NCBI GenBank assembly: GCA_963575745.1
Contig: CAUYUJ010014262.1
Coordinates: forward strand, 1-64,000
Length of the DNA stretch: 64,000 nucleotides
Reading direction: 5' to 3'
DNA from: Prorocentrum cordatum
Taxonomy: Eukaryota; Sar; Dinophyceae; Prorocentrales; Prorocentraceae
Position numbers and translations under genes: made by a program. Shown piece by piece: positions 11,930 to 21,353 of this stretch. A model generated the notes under the pieces. That model was given only the letters and a program-made list of their open reading frames with translations, made no database searches and had not been told where the DNA came from. The number at the start of each line of letters is the position of its first letter. Position 1 is the stretch's first letter.

Positions 11930-14395
11930 TCAATCCCGGAAAAATCCTCCAAGACGGCTCAAGATGGCCTCAAAGATGGCCACGTTGGCCCAAGATGGCC
12001 TCCAAATCCGCCCAAGATGGTCCAAGACGGCCTCCAAGACGGCCCAAGAGAGTCCAAGATACCTCCAAGTCTGCCCAAGAAGCCACCAAGACGGCCCAAC
12101 ACGACCGAAGAGGTCTCCAAGAGGTCCTCCAGGAGGGCCCGAAGAGGCCAACAACATTGATTCTCCGTAGGTTTTTGAAGGATTCTGGCATTTTCGCCTT
12201 TTCGGCCTTCCGACGGTCCAAGAGGCCCCCAAAATCGCCCCAAGATCGCCCAAGAAGTCTCCAAGATGGCCCCATGCCGGCCCAAGAGACCCCCAAGATG
12301 CCCCCAAGAGGGCGTCAAGACGGCCCAAGAGGCCTCCAAGACACCCAAGATGGCCTCCAAGACGACTATGGCTCCAAGATGCCTCCCAAACGGCCTAAGA
12401 TGCACCCAAGACGGCCTGAGATGGCCTCCAGATGGCCTAAGACGGCCCAAGAGGCCAAGAGGCTCCCAAGACGGCCCAAGAGGCCTCCAAGACGGCCACC
12501 ATGGCCTCCAGGAAGGCTAAGATGGCCCCAAGATGCCTCCAAGACGGCCCAAGATGCACCCAAGACGGCCTAAGGTGGCCTCAAGATGGCCCAAGACGGC
12601 CCAAGAGGCCCCCAAGAGGCCTCCAAGACGGCCCAAAAGGCGTCCAGGAGGTTTTCCAGGAGGACACGAAGAGGCCAAACTCATTGATTTTCCGGAGGTT
12701 TTTTTTGGGAGATTTTGGCATTTGCGTCTTCTCGGCATTCCGACGGCTCAGGACGGCGCAAGAGGCCCCCAAGATCGCCCAAGAGGTCTCCAAGATGGCC
12801 CCATGACGGCCCAAAAAGACCCCCAAGACGGCCCTAAAAGAGGGCCCCCAAACGGCCCAAGAGGCCTCCAAGACGCCCAAGATGGCCTCTAAGAACCCCT
12901 GATGTGCCCCAAGAGGGCCCCAGGACGACCCGGACAGGCCCCCAAGAGGGCTTCCGACGGTGTCAGACAGGACAGGAACGCCTTAAGACGGCCAAAGAGG
13001 CCCCCAAGAAGCCCCCAAAGGCCCCCCAAAACCCCCCAAGAGGCCCCCAGGAAGCTCCCAGGAGGCCCCAAGAGTACCCCAAGAGGCGCCCAAGAGGTCT
13101 CCTCCTCCTCCTCCTCTTTTTTTCCTCATCCTCACCCTCCTCCTCTTCTTGCTCCCCCGCGCGTTCCCCGAAGTCTTTCCAAACTGACTCGGGGAACAAC
13201 TGGCCCGATAGCTTGGCCAAGCTCTGGCCCAGCTGTCGGCCACAGAGGCGCTTCCAAAGGGGCAGGCGGCGGCGGTGATTCGCCGTAGGCGTCTTCGATC
13301 CGCCGGGACCTGTTGGCTTTGCCACGAGGGTGCCTGGCATGCTGGATCCTTTCGGATTTGATTACTTAAGCACTCCGCCTGGAGCTTCTGCCCAGCGCGC
13401 CGGCCACCCAGAAACTGCGCATGTCAATTTGGCCACAAATGGACCCCTAGATGCCTCCAAGACGGCCAAGATGGCCTCCAAGTCCGCCTAAGATGGTTCA
13501 AGATGGCCTCCAAGACGGCCCAAGAGGGTCCAAGATGTTTCCAAACCCGCCCAAGAAGCCACCAAGACGGCCCCAATGGCCTCCGAAGATGGCTCCAAGA
13601 CAACCCAAGAGGCCTCCGAGAGGTCCTCCAGGAGAACCCGAGTAGGCTCAACTCATTGATTTTCTCAAGGTTTTTGAAAGATTCTGGCATTTGCTTCTTT
13701 TCGGCCTTCGGACGGCCCAAGACGGCCGAAGAGGTCCTCAAGATCGCCCCCAGAGCTCCCAAGAGGCCTCCAAGATGGCCTCAGAACGGCCCAAGAGGCC
13801 TCGAAGACGCCCAAGGAAGCCTCCAAGACGGCTCTGGAGCACTCCAAGAGGCCCCCAAGTCGGCCAAGAAAGGCCCCCAACACGGCTTCCCACGGCGTCA
13901 GACGGGCCAGGAGCCCACCAAGACGGCCCGAGATGGCTCTCAGATGGCCCAAGACGGCCCAAGAGGCCTTCAAGAGGGCCTCCAGGAAGGCCCGAGGAGG
14001 CCAAAATCATTGATGTTCCTGAGGTTTTGAAGAATTTTGGCATTTGCTTCTTCTCGACATTCCGACGGCCCGAGACGGCCCAAGAGGCCCCAAATATCGT
14101 CCAAGAGGCCTCCAGGATGGTCCCAGAACGGCCCACGAGGCCCCCAAGATGCCCCCACGAGGGCCCCAAGACGGCCCAAGAGGCCTCCAAGACGCCCAAG
14201 AAAAGCCTCCAAGACGGCTCTGGAGCACTCCAAGAGGCCCCCAAGTCGGCTTCCGACGGCGTGAGACGGGCCAGGAGCCCACCAAGACGGCCAAAGAGGC
14301 CCCCGAGAAGCCCCCAAAGGCCCCCCAGAGGCCCAAGGAGGCCCCCAAGATGTCTCCAAGAGGCTGCCAGGAAGCTCCCAGGAGGCCCCAAGAGT
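11930..14395 (+). repeat. Degenerate CCAAGACGGC array with higher-order structure
   Basis: Hundreds of bases of CCAAGANGGC / CCAAGAGGCC / CTCCAAGA units. A ~90-bp block (GGCCAA...TTGATT...GATTTTGGCATTTG) recurs at about 12140, 12665, 13640 and 13998. A lead-in (CTGGCGTGCTAGACCCTTTC) at 11830 recurs at 13331, 1.5 kb on. All long frames here are repeat translations. Confidence 0.88.
13092..13325. repeat. CTC patch and repeat shared with 14.4-14.66 kb
   Basis: CTC-rich 13092-13150, then TTCCCCGAA...TTTCCA and GATTCGCCGTAGGCGTCTTC, the latter recurring at 14633-14653. Confidence 0.7.
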
Positions 14396-14410
14396 GTTCC
14401 CATCCCAAGA

Positions 14411-14504
14411 TGCCCCCTTCTCCTCCTCCTCCTCCTCCTCCTCCTCATCCTCCTCCTCCTCCTCCTCCTCCTCCTCCTCCACCACCTCCACCTCCTCCTC
14501 CTGA
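14411..14504. repeat. CTC triplet tract
   Basis: Follows the CCAAGACGGC array; CCACCTCCACC at its end. Confidence 0.93.
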
Positions 14505-14649
14505 TTGTCCCCGCCATCCTCCCCCAAGAGTTCCCCGAAAGGTTTCCACAAAGGTTGGGGGAACACATGGTCCGATGGCTTGGCAGAGCTCTTGCCACAT
14601 GGGCGATTCTAGAAGACAGGGAGCGGCGGTGATTCGCCGTAAGCGTCTT

Positions 14650-14790
14650 CGATAGCCGAGGAGAGGGAAACGCAGCAGGAGTGCGAGGCGGGGATTCATC
14701 CACGATGGCTGCCTGGACGATGGATCTGCGGGGGCTTCGGCAGACGGTGGACATGGATATTCGAGTAGGGGATCGACAACATGATTGATT
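14650..14790 (-). repeat. Repeat shared with 19225-19365
   Basis: GGCTGCCTGGACG and TCTGCGGGGGC...CGGCAGACGGTGGAC are common to both sites. On the minus strand both read VDNSPPRTPAA-like strings, so a coding origin is possible but unproven. Confidence 0.6.
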
Positions 14791-15048
14791 TACCCCGGGA
14801 TTGATTTCGTCGTCGAACTCATGAGACACATGCGTGAATCGATTATGTAGTCGATCCCCTATTCGAACGTGCTCTCTCAGCGCTGCAGGCGGGCGGCGGT
14901 GGCGGCGAGCGGCGGCGACGGCGGGCGGCGGGCGACGACGGCGACGACAACCGTCGGGCTGGGGCGTCGTCGTCGGCTTGCAGCGGCTCTCCAGCCTCGG
15001 GGTCTTCGAGGTTGTCGGGCGTTTTCGTCGGTCAACGGCGCCCCGCCC

Positions 15049-15176
15049 TCCTCCTCCTCCTTGATGCTCCTCCTCCTCCTCCTCCTCCTCCTCCTTGATG
15101 CTCCTCCTCCTCCTCCTCCTTGATGCTCCTCCTCCTCCTCCTCCTCCTCCTCCTCCTCCTCCTCCTCCTCCTCCTC
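15049..15176. repeat. CTC tract with CTCCTTGATG spacers
   Basis: Three CTC blocks separated by CTTGATG at 15060, 15093 and 15119. Confidence 0.93.
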
Positions 15177-15296
15177 CCCTGGGGCGCGCCGCCGACAGGA
15201 GCGGGCCGTCAAGGCCCCGTTCGCCTTCGAGCCCGCCTCCGCGGAGAGGCGGGTGTCCCCGGTGTGCGGCGTGCACCGCGACCGCCTCGGCGGTCT

Positions 15297-15570
15297 TCCA
15301 ACAGCTGCGCCCCGCCGAGGGCGTTTCGGGTGTGCCCGGATCGTCCCGAACGGCCGCCAGAAAGCCGGGTTGTGCCCCGAAAACTTCTAGGGGTGGGACC
15401 GGCCCTGAGATCGTGGCGTCGCAGTGGCTTCGCAACGGGCGACTTTGCTCTGTTTCGGGCCCCGGGGTCCTCGCGGACCGCCACGACAATTGGCGCAGAA
15501 AGATGGGGTCCATGGCTCCGGTCGAGTCTTCTTGCGATGTTGCATGTTCTTGGTGACGTCGGATCTCAAT
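15297..15570 (-). repeat. Dispersed repeat G, long copy
   Basis: On the minus strand: GATCCGACGTCACCAAGAAC, ACCCCATCTTTCTGCGCCAA, GGACCCCGGGGCCCGAAAC, CACTGCGACGCCACGATCTC. Copies or parts also at about 36960-37115, 40590-40735, 49925-50230, 50455-50650, 52480-52640, 55500-55560, 57240-57345, 57700-57815, 59220-59420 and 59590-59760. Confidence 0.78.
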
Positions 15571-15662
15571 GAACGGCGTCGACAACGGCGACGACGACGG
15601 CGACAACAACGACGGCGACAACAATGACGACGACGGCGGCGGCGACGACAGCGGCGGCGGTC
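15569..15662 (+). repeat. GAC triplet patch
   Basis: GACAACGGCGACGAC-type units. Confidence 0.9.
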
Positions 15663-15664
15663 CA

Positions 15665-17100
15665 TTGACTCGCGCTAGATCTTCGACGATATGCCGAGAC
15701 TCGACCAGGCATCCCTCGGAGTGCCCCGACTTGCCAGAAATTGCATGGTGCGTATCTGGCTTTATCCGTACAGGTCGATCGGAGAAGAATCGCCAGGACC
15801 TTGAGGGAAGCAGGGGGATGGATGATGGATGGGACCAGAAAACACGATTTCCAAGAACACTTCATTCTGGATGTGATGTGCAAGACGCTACAGGGCACGC
15901 TATCTGCAGGCAAGGGCAGCGAGCACACACACACACAAGTTCGAAGAAGTCTGTGAGAGGCGTCGGCGAAATCTCTGGGTTACGAGGTCTGCGTGGCGAC
16001 AGGCTTGGGACGACCCTGTTCGAAGGAATGCGAATAAGCAGGTGCGCGACCCTTCGACCACCTGAGAAGCAGAGGTACTGCGCCGGATAATGCACGAGAG
16101 AGGCAAGTGGACGTGATCTCTGCTGAGTCAGCCAACAGATCTGATGATTCGCTTGACTCCTCTCAGTTGCTCTGCACACCAGCGGAGCCTAGTGCTCAAC
16201 ACATCTGCTGACCATCTCCGAGCACGCACTGCTGGCGACAAAGAAGAAAGCGTCTTTACGCGCAACGGCTCGGCAACCTTATGAGGTGGCTTACACACGC
16301 AGCTCACGCCGAAGACCACGTGGACAAAGTGGCGCTCGCACGCGACCTTACGCACACATGCCCAGATATTTGACACTCTTTTTCCACGCCGCTCGTGAAT
16401 ATCAGCGTGTGGGCGCCATGAGTACCCTCGCTCTGAAGGCCACGGCCCTACAACAACCTATTGACTTCCTGAGGATACATGCGACGCTGCTGCTTGAGCC
16501 GCTTGCTGTCGTGGAAGGACGATAAGTGCTACTGGCTGCTGCTTGCTGCTGCGTGCTGTTGCATTCTGCGGATTGGGCCTTCCTTCGCGCCCCTTGAGGC
16601 CTGTCTTGGGGCCTCTCATGTATTTTGTTCTGCCTTTTGGGGGCTTGCTAAGCTCTCGGCTTAGAGCGTCTCGGGGCCCTGTGTAGACTCTCTCGGATCG
16701 TCTTGGCGCCGTCTTGGGCCGTCTTGGGACTTCGGGAGGCCCTCTTTGTGGTGCGAATGAAGATGCAAGCCTCTGGTTACGCGCGAGGGGAATCGAGACG
16801 CACCTGGGCTGTCTTGTGGCAGGCTCGTGCGCTCCCGAAGCCATGCCACGCCGAAAAAGGCCTGGGAGGCCAAGCATAAGGACCACCACGCCGGGTTTCG
16901 ACGAACATGATTGCCGCGGGCCTCTCATCAGTATTCGCCTTTTCCACAAAGAGGCCTTGCGAAAAGGAGGCGCGCGTAGTAACCACGGCCTCCGGTTGGT
17001 CCGCGAGCACCGCGCATCTGCGTTCGCGAGCACCGAGCGTACGGCACGTATGTGCTCCCGATTCGTCAGACATCACTGGGCGCTCTGGGAACACAGGTAA
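15665..17100. other. No gene recognised
   Basis: Mixed composition, without triplet bias. Repeat P (16255-16375) is the only family seen; an ACACACAC run lies at 15925-15938. It could be intronic DNA of an unrecognised gene. Confidence 0.5.
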
Positions 17101-17119
17101 AATGGTCGGCTGAGAACTG

Positions 17120-17305
17120 TCAGAAGCCAGGCGAAGGCTGGCAATTCCGTGGCTGCTAAAACGGAGCCCTGGGAAATTGTACATTCTTCCGGGAAGCAGG
17201 CCGTTTACTATTTAGTGCGCTGAGTTTTATTCCGGGAATTTGTTGTTCTCTTCTGGGTAAACCGTTTTAGCAGCCACGGATTTGCCAGCCCTCGCCTAGC
17301 TTCCG
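17120..17305. mobile_element. TIR element Q, copy 1
   Basis: Left TCAGAAGCCAGGCGAAGGCT and right AGCCCTCGCCTAGCTTCCGA are inverted; inner arms GTGGCTGCTAAAACGG / CCGTTTTAGCAGCCAC. AACTG on both sides may be the target duplication. Confidence 0.85.
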
Positions 17306-17889
17306 AAACTGATACCTACAGAAGTTCTAACGGGAAAGCCGCTAGTGCCATCATGGCCATGCCATCTCGATGGACGTAGCGTCAGCTCTGCTGGAATGCA
17401 GAGGCGGGCAGAGCATGCAGGCCGCTCTGAGTTGTTGGGCCCCTCCCCGCTGAATCTTGTCCTGCACCCTCCTCTCGTCGTAGTCGTCGTCGTCCTTCCC
17501 GTCGATGAATTCAAGTCGCATGCAAACGAACCTCATTGCTCAATGCAGCGCAAAAAGTAGCAGCGCCCGCCAGTGGGACAGGAAAACCCTGGCGGGGCAA
17601 ACTAAGTATAGGTAATTGGAGGTATCCCAAATCTGGAGGGTTCCAGATAGGACAGAGACAGGGATAATCCAGGATCGAATCGATAAATCGGATCGGCGAT
17701 CGAAATGGGTCGGATCGGCGGAAATCGGCAGCCAAGTCGGGATCAGTCGAATCGGTGGAAATCGGCAGGCTAGTAAGGCGTCCATGGAGACACCGAAACC
17801 CAAGTCGCAATCCGGAATCAAACCGAATCGGAATCGGAATGCATGAACATCGAATCTAGTCGAGTCCGAGGGGTCGAATTTCGCCGTGC

Positions 17890-18530
17890 AAGGGAGGGGG
17901 AGGAGAAGGAGGAGGAGGAGGAGGAGGAGGAGGAGGAGGAGGAGGGGGAGGAGGACAAGCGGACAAGCTAGGTGCGCTCGCGTCACATCTGACATCCTAC
18001 CCCTCCCTCCCATCTTTTACCATGGCGCAGATCCCCTCTCTACTCGCTCAGTCGGATGTCGAGCAGGGCAATGATCCCGAAAGGGTACGCGATGCATTGT
18101 AGAGCACGGCATGGCATGGCGTAGAAGAGCACCGCAAAGCGTAGTTTCAACCTAGCATTGCATTGCATGCCGTGGCATGGCACGGGAAATGACGCCAGCG
18201 CTGCAGCGGGAGCACGAGTCGAAACGAGCGGAAGCGCGGAAATGAGGCCAGCGCTGCAGCGGGAGCACGATTCGGAACGAGCGGAAGCACGGAAATGACG
18301 CCAGCGCTGCAGCGGGAGCACGATTCGGAACGAGCGGGGCCCGAAAATGAGGCTGGCGCCTCAGCGAGAGCAGCATTTTGAAAAAAATGCAGGCGAAAAC
18401 CCAACTCCGGGGAAACCTGTGTAAAAAAACAGTACGCGGGGGGGGGTCGGCCACTTTCAAACCGTCATCAGGGGAAGAGGGAGAGTAGTATTCATATTGA
18501 GTAATTGTGGAGGAAGAGGAGGAGGAGGAG
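17890..18530 (-). repeat. Third composite CTC/CATGC unit, inverted
   Basis: GGA tract (17898-17945), AAGCTAGGTGCGC, CGAGCAGGGCAATGATC, GGCATGG array, four ~53-bp repeats (18180-18370), then GGGAGAGTAGTATTCATATTG. Same order as 1647-3115 read backwards. Confidence 0.82.
18180..18375 (+). repeat. Tandem ~53-bp repeat, four copies
   Basis: GAAATGANGCCAGCGCTGCA-GCGGGAGCACGA-TTCGGAACGAGCGGAAGC units. Confidence 0.93.
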
Positions 18531-18635
18531 GAGGAGGAGGAGGAGGAGGAGGAGGAGGAGGAGGAGGAGGGGGAGGAGGAGGGAGGAGGAGGAGGAGGAG
18601 GAGGAGGAGGAGGAGGAGGAGGAGGAGGAGGAGGA

Positions 18636-18666
<31 letters not shown>

Positions 18667-18722
18667 GAGAGGAGGAGGAGGAGGAGGAGGAGGAGGGGGA
18701 GGAGGAGGAGGAGGAGGAGGGG
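18508..18722 (+). repeat. GGA triplet tract
   Basis: Long, nearly pure GGA on the plus strand. Confidence 0.96.
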
Positions 18723-18863
18723 CCGATCCACCGCGCTTCCTCCCCGTCCCGAGGGCAGGGCGGCGGCTTCCACGCAGAGGGTCGGCCTGGCGGCCCTGGC
18801 ACCCTGCGGAGCCCTCGGGAGAAGGGTCCCGGCCCGCAGCCCAGGCACGGTGGCGGGACAGGC

Positions 18864-19053
18864 TTAAGTCGGGCCTGTCCCCCCTGCAGGGGGGATTTTC
18901 GAGGAAAAATTAGAAATACCCCAATCCAAGAATACTGCAACAAATAGTCTGGGGACTATTCTTCTCATATCTTTAGACCTTTTTGGATCATTTTGGGGAT
19001 ATTTTTCATTTTTCGTCGAGAATCCCTGTGTATGGGGGACACGCCCGACACAA
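18864..19053. mobile_element. Family A element
   Basis: TTAAGTCGGGCCTGTCCCCC left, GGGGGACACGCCCGACACAA right; interior CAAATAGTCTGGGGACTATT. Confidence 0.85.
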
Positions 19054-19062
19054 GGATAGACT

Positions 19063-19208
19063 GAGGTCGGGCGTGTCCCCTACAGGCAGATTTCGGACGA
19101 CCAATGCTAGGTACCCCAAATCTGCCCCGCAAATCTTCAGAAGTGGTCAGAAAACGTCGTCCCCAGACTACTTTTTGATCCCCCTGTTGAGGGACAGGCC
19201 CGCCTTCA
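19063..19208. mobile_element. Family A element
   Basis: CTGAGGTCGGGCGTGTCCCC left, GAGGGACAGGCCCGCCTTCA right; AGGATAG / GGGATAG flank it. Adjacent to the copy at 18864. Confidence 0.82.
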
Positions 19209-19652
19209 GGGATAGGCCGACGCCCACGGAGCGGCCGAGGAGAGGCAGCAGCCGCAGGAGTGCGAGGCGGGGAGTCGTCCACGACGGCTGCCTGGACGCT
19301 CTGGGTCTCTGCGGGGGCGCCGGCAGACGGTGGACGACAGGGATTTCTCGAGCAGGGGAGCGACTGCCCAAAACTGCGTTGCTGGTCGAGTCCACGAGCA
19401 ATATTCGTAGAATGCTCGCAGGTCTACGAACATCCTACCTGTGCCTCGACGCGAAAGGTCAAGTCTGGGGCACATCAATTCTGTAGACGGCCCCCCACTC
19501 GAGATCTGCCTGCCCCCCCCCCCAGGGCCCAGAGCTGGCCACACCCGCCGCCTGCCGGCCCCGCCCCCCCCCCGGGGGTCGCTCCCCCTGGCGGTGGTCA
19601 TGGATGGCCCAACCCCCGCTGGTAAGGCCCCGAGAAAATAGAGGCCTCCCGG

Positions 19653-19880
19653 ACGGGGTCGGAGCAGATGGGGTCGGAGCAGATGGGACCGCGCCGCATC
19701 GCCGATACATCGTCGATACATCGGCGATGCATCGGCGATGCATCGGCGACGCACCGGCGATGAGGCGTCGACGTCGTCGATGTGTCCGCGTGGAGAAAAT
19801 CGGGCTCCGCATCGAGCCGCATCGTCGAGGCATCGGCGATGCGGCGAGACCCTCCGACCCCGTCTACTCCGACCCCATTT
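19653..19880. mobile_element. TIR element R, copy 1
   Basis: GGGGTCGGAGCAGATGGGGT left, CCCCGTCTACTCCGACCCCA right. Interior is GATGCATCGGC tandem units. Copy 2 at 37605-37797. Confidence 0.8.
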
Positions 19881-19882
19881 AT

Positions 19883-20050
19883 CGGCGGTGGACAAACCTC
19901 CCTTTAGTAGACCTCCCCTTAGTGAAAATGGCCTGGGACTGAAACCGACGGACCTGGACCCGCAAAAATGACGGCCGCGACGCCCTCTCGCGAACCGAAA
20001 ACGGCCAATTCCTTAGTCGACGTGTCAGGGTAGGAGGTCTGTCCACCCCC
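19883..20050. mobile_element. Family D element
   Basis: GGTGGACAAACCTCCCTTTA left, GGAGGTCTGTCCACCCCC right; interior CCGCGACGCCCTCTCGCGAA. Confidence 0.82.
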
Positions 20051-20675
20051 GAATCTACGGCCAAGCGGGGGGAGGGAGCCGCCCGGCCAAACTCGGTCCC
20101 GGGACCCTTCCCGGGGTCCATCTGGCGCAGTGTTTCACCCTGGATCTCTTTTCCTGGGGCTCCCAGCTCCGCGATTCGCGCCATCGCGCCGCCCCCCCCC
20201 CAAAGGGAGAAACGGAGGACGAGGAGGAGGGGGAGAAGGAACGAGGACCGCGAGAGCGCGAATAACTTCGCGCTCTCGCGCCGCCCCCCCAAAAGGGAGA
20301 AAAGGAGGACGAGGAGGGGGAGAAGGAACGCGGACCGCGAAGCGCGAATCACTTCGCGCCCTCGTGGGAGCCCCTGTTTTCTGACGGCCCCAGGGCCCGA
20401 ACACGGCACGCCCCCCCGAGGTTGCGAAAGGCAAGAAGCCTCCTCGAACCTAGCGCCTCGGACTTCTTGCCGGGGAAGAAGTTCGAGGGCGTGCAAAAGC
20501 AAACCGAAGGCGGGGAAAGAGGGGTGGGAAAGAGGAGAACGCACGAGGGCCAAGGGCACGGAGCCACACTAAAGAGCACTAAAGAGCACTAATCCAGCGA
20601 AAAACAACAAAACAGACAGGCCAAATGTTGCAACAAGGCTACCATGACTTCCCACATAATTTCCCTCCCCTTCCT
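20051..20675. other. No gene recognised; internal ~105-bp duplication
   Basis: A segment at about 20175-20275 (GCGCCGCCCCCCCC, AAAGGGAGAAACGGAGGACG, CGCGAA) is repeated at about 20276-20355. Confidence 0.6.
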
Positions 20676-20679
20676 GCTG

Positions 20680-20868
20680 TCGGAAGCCGGGCAAGGGCTG
20701 CTAAATCTGTGGCTGCTAAAATCGACCTCCGGGAAGTTGTCTTCGTCCTTCCGGGAAGAAGCCCGTTGACTGTTTCGCGTGCCGCGCCTCATTCCGGGAA
20801 GTTGTTTTTTCCTTCTGGGAGGGCCGTTTTAGCAGCCACGGTTTTAGCAGCCCTCGCCCAGCTTCCGA
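20680..20868. mobile_element. TIR element Q, copy 2
   Basis: TCGGAAGCCGGGCAAGGGCT left, AGCCCTCGCCCAGCTTCCGA right; same inner arms as copy 1. Confidence 0.87.
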
Positions 20869-20999
20869 CGCTGGGCGGGACCAATGCTGGGCAACCTCAG
20901 ACCCCCAGGCTGCTCCAACCAAGCGGTGGTCATGGATGACCCCCGCCTTGGAGGGAGGGGAGGGGGGGGGGAAAGAGTAGCAGTCCCTGGCGACTCCTG

Positions 21000-21196
21000 T
21001 CAGTACAGGCTGCGGCTCTTGACAAGCGACGCCGTCGCCCGCCGGACGCTCCTGGCCGTTGTGTTCCGCCTCCGACGGCCCGTGCTGCCCCGCAGCTTCT
21101 CCGGTATCGCGTCGAGGGCCATGGACTCGAGGTCCATGTCGAGGTCCCGGAGGTCTGTGAGGCGGCCGCGGTTGAGCTGGCGCACGAACTCCCTGC
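21000..21196 (-). CDS. Channel terminal exon: C-terminal tail
   Basis: 197 nt: GC then REFVRQLNRGRLTDLRDLDM and a basic tail ending KSRSLY and TGA. An acidic/leucine helix followed by an arginine-rich end is typical of the region after the nucleotide-binding-like domain in these channels. The acceptor CATCTAG and the stop are clear; it joins the previous exon as LAYGREFVRQL. Confidence 0.72.
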
Positions 21197-21318
21197 CTAG
21201 ATGAAGGGGCCCGAGGGGTCACAAATAGATAAACACGTGTTGCTGGATTTCTTTCATGCGTGTACATATATATATATATATGTATATATATGCATGTCTA
21301 TTTATATGCAAATATATG

Positions 21319-21353
<35 letters not shown>

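Noticed and set aside
11923-14655. KMAPRRPK-like basic proteins
   Set aside because: Readings of the decamer array; every frame gives a similar low-complexity string.
13738-15624. 628-aa minus-strand frame
   Set aside because: It crosses the CCAAGACGGC array, CTC tracts and repeat G without any conserved domain; stop-free because of composition.
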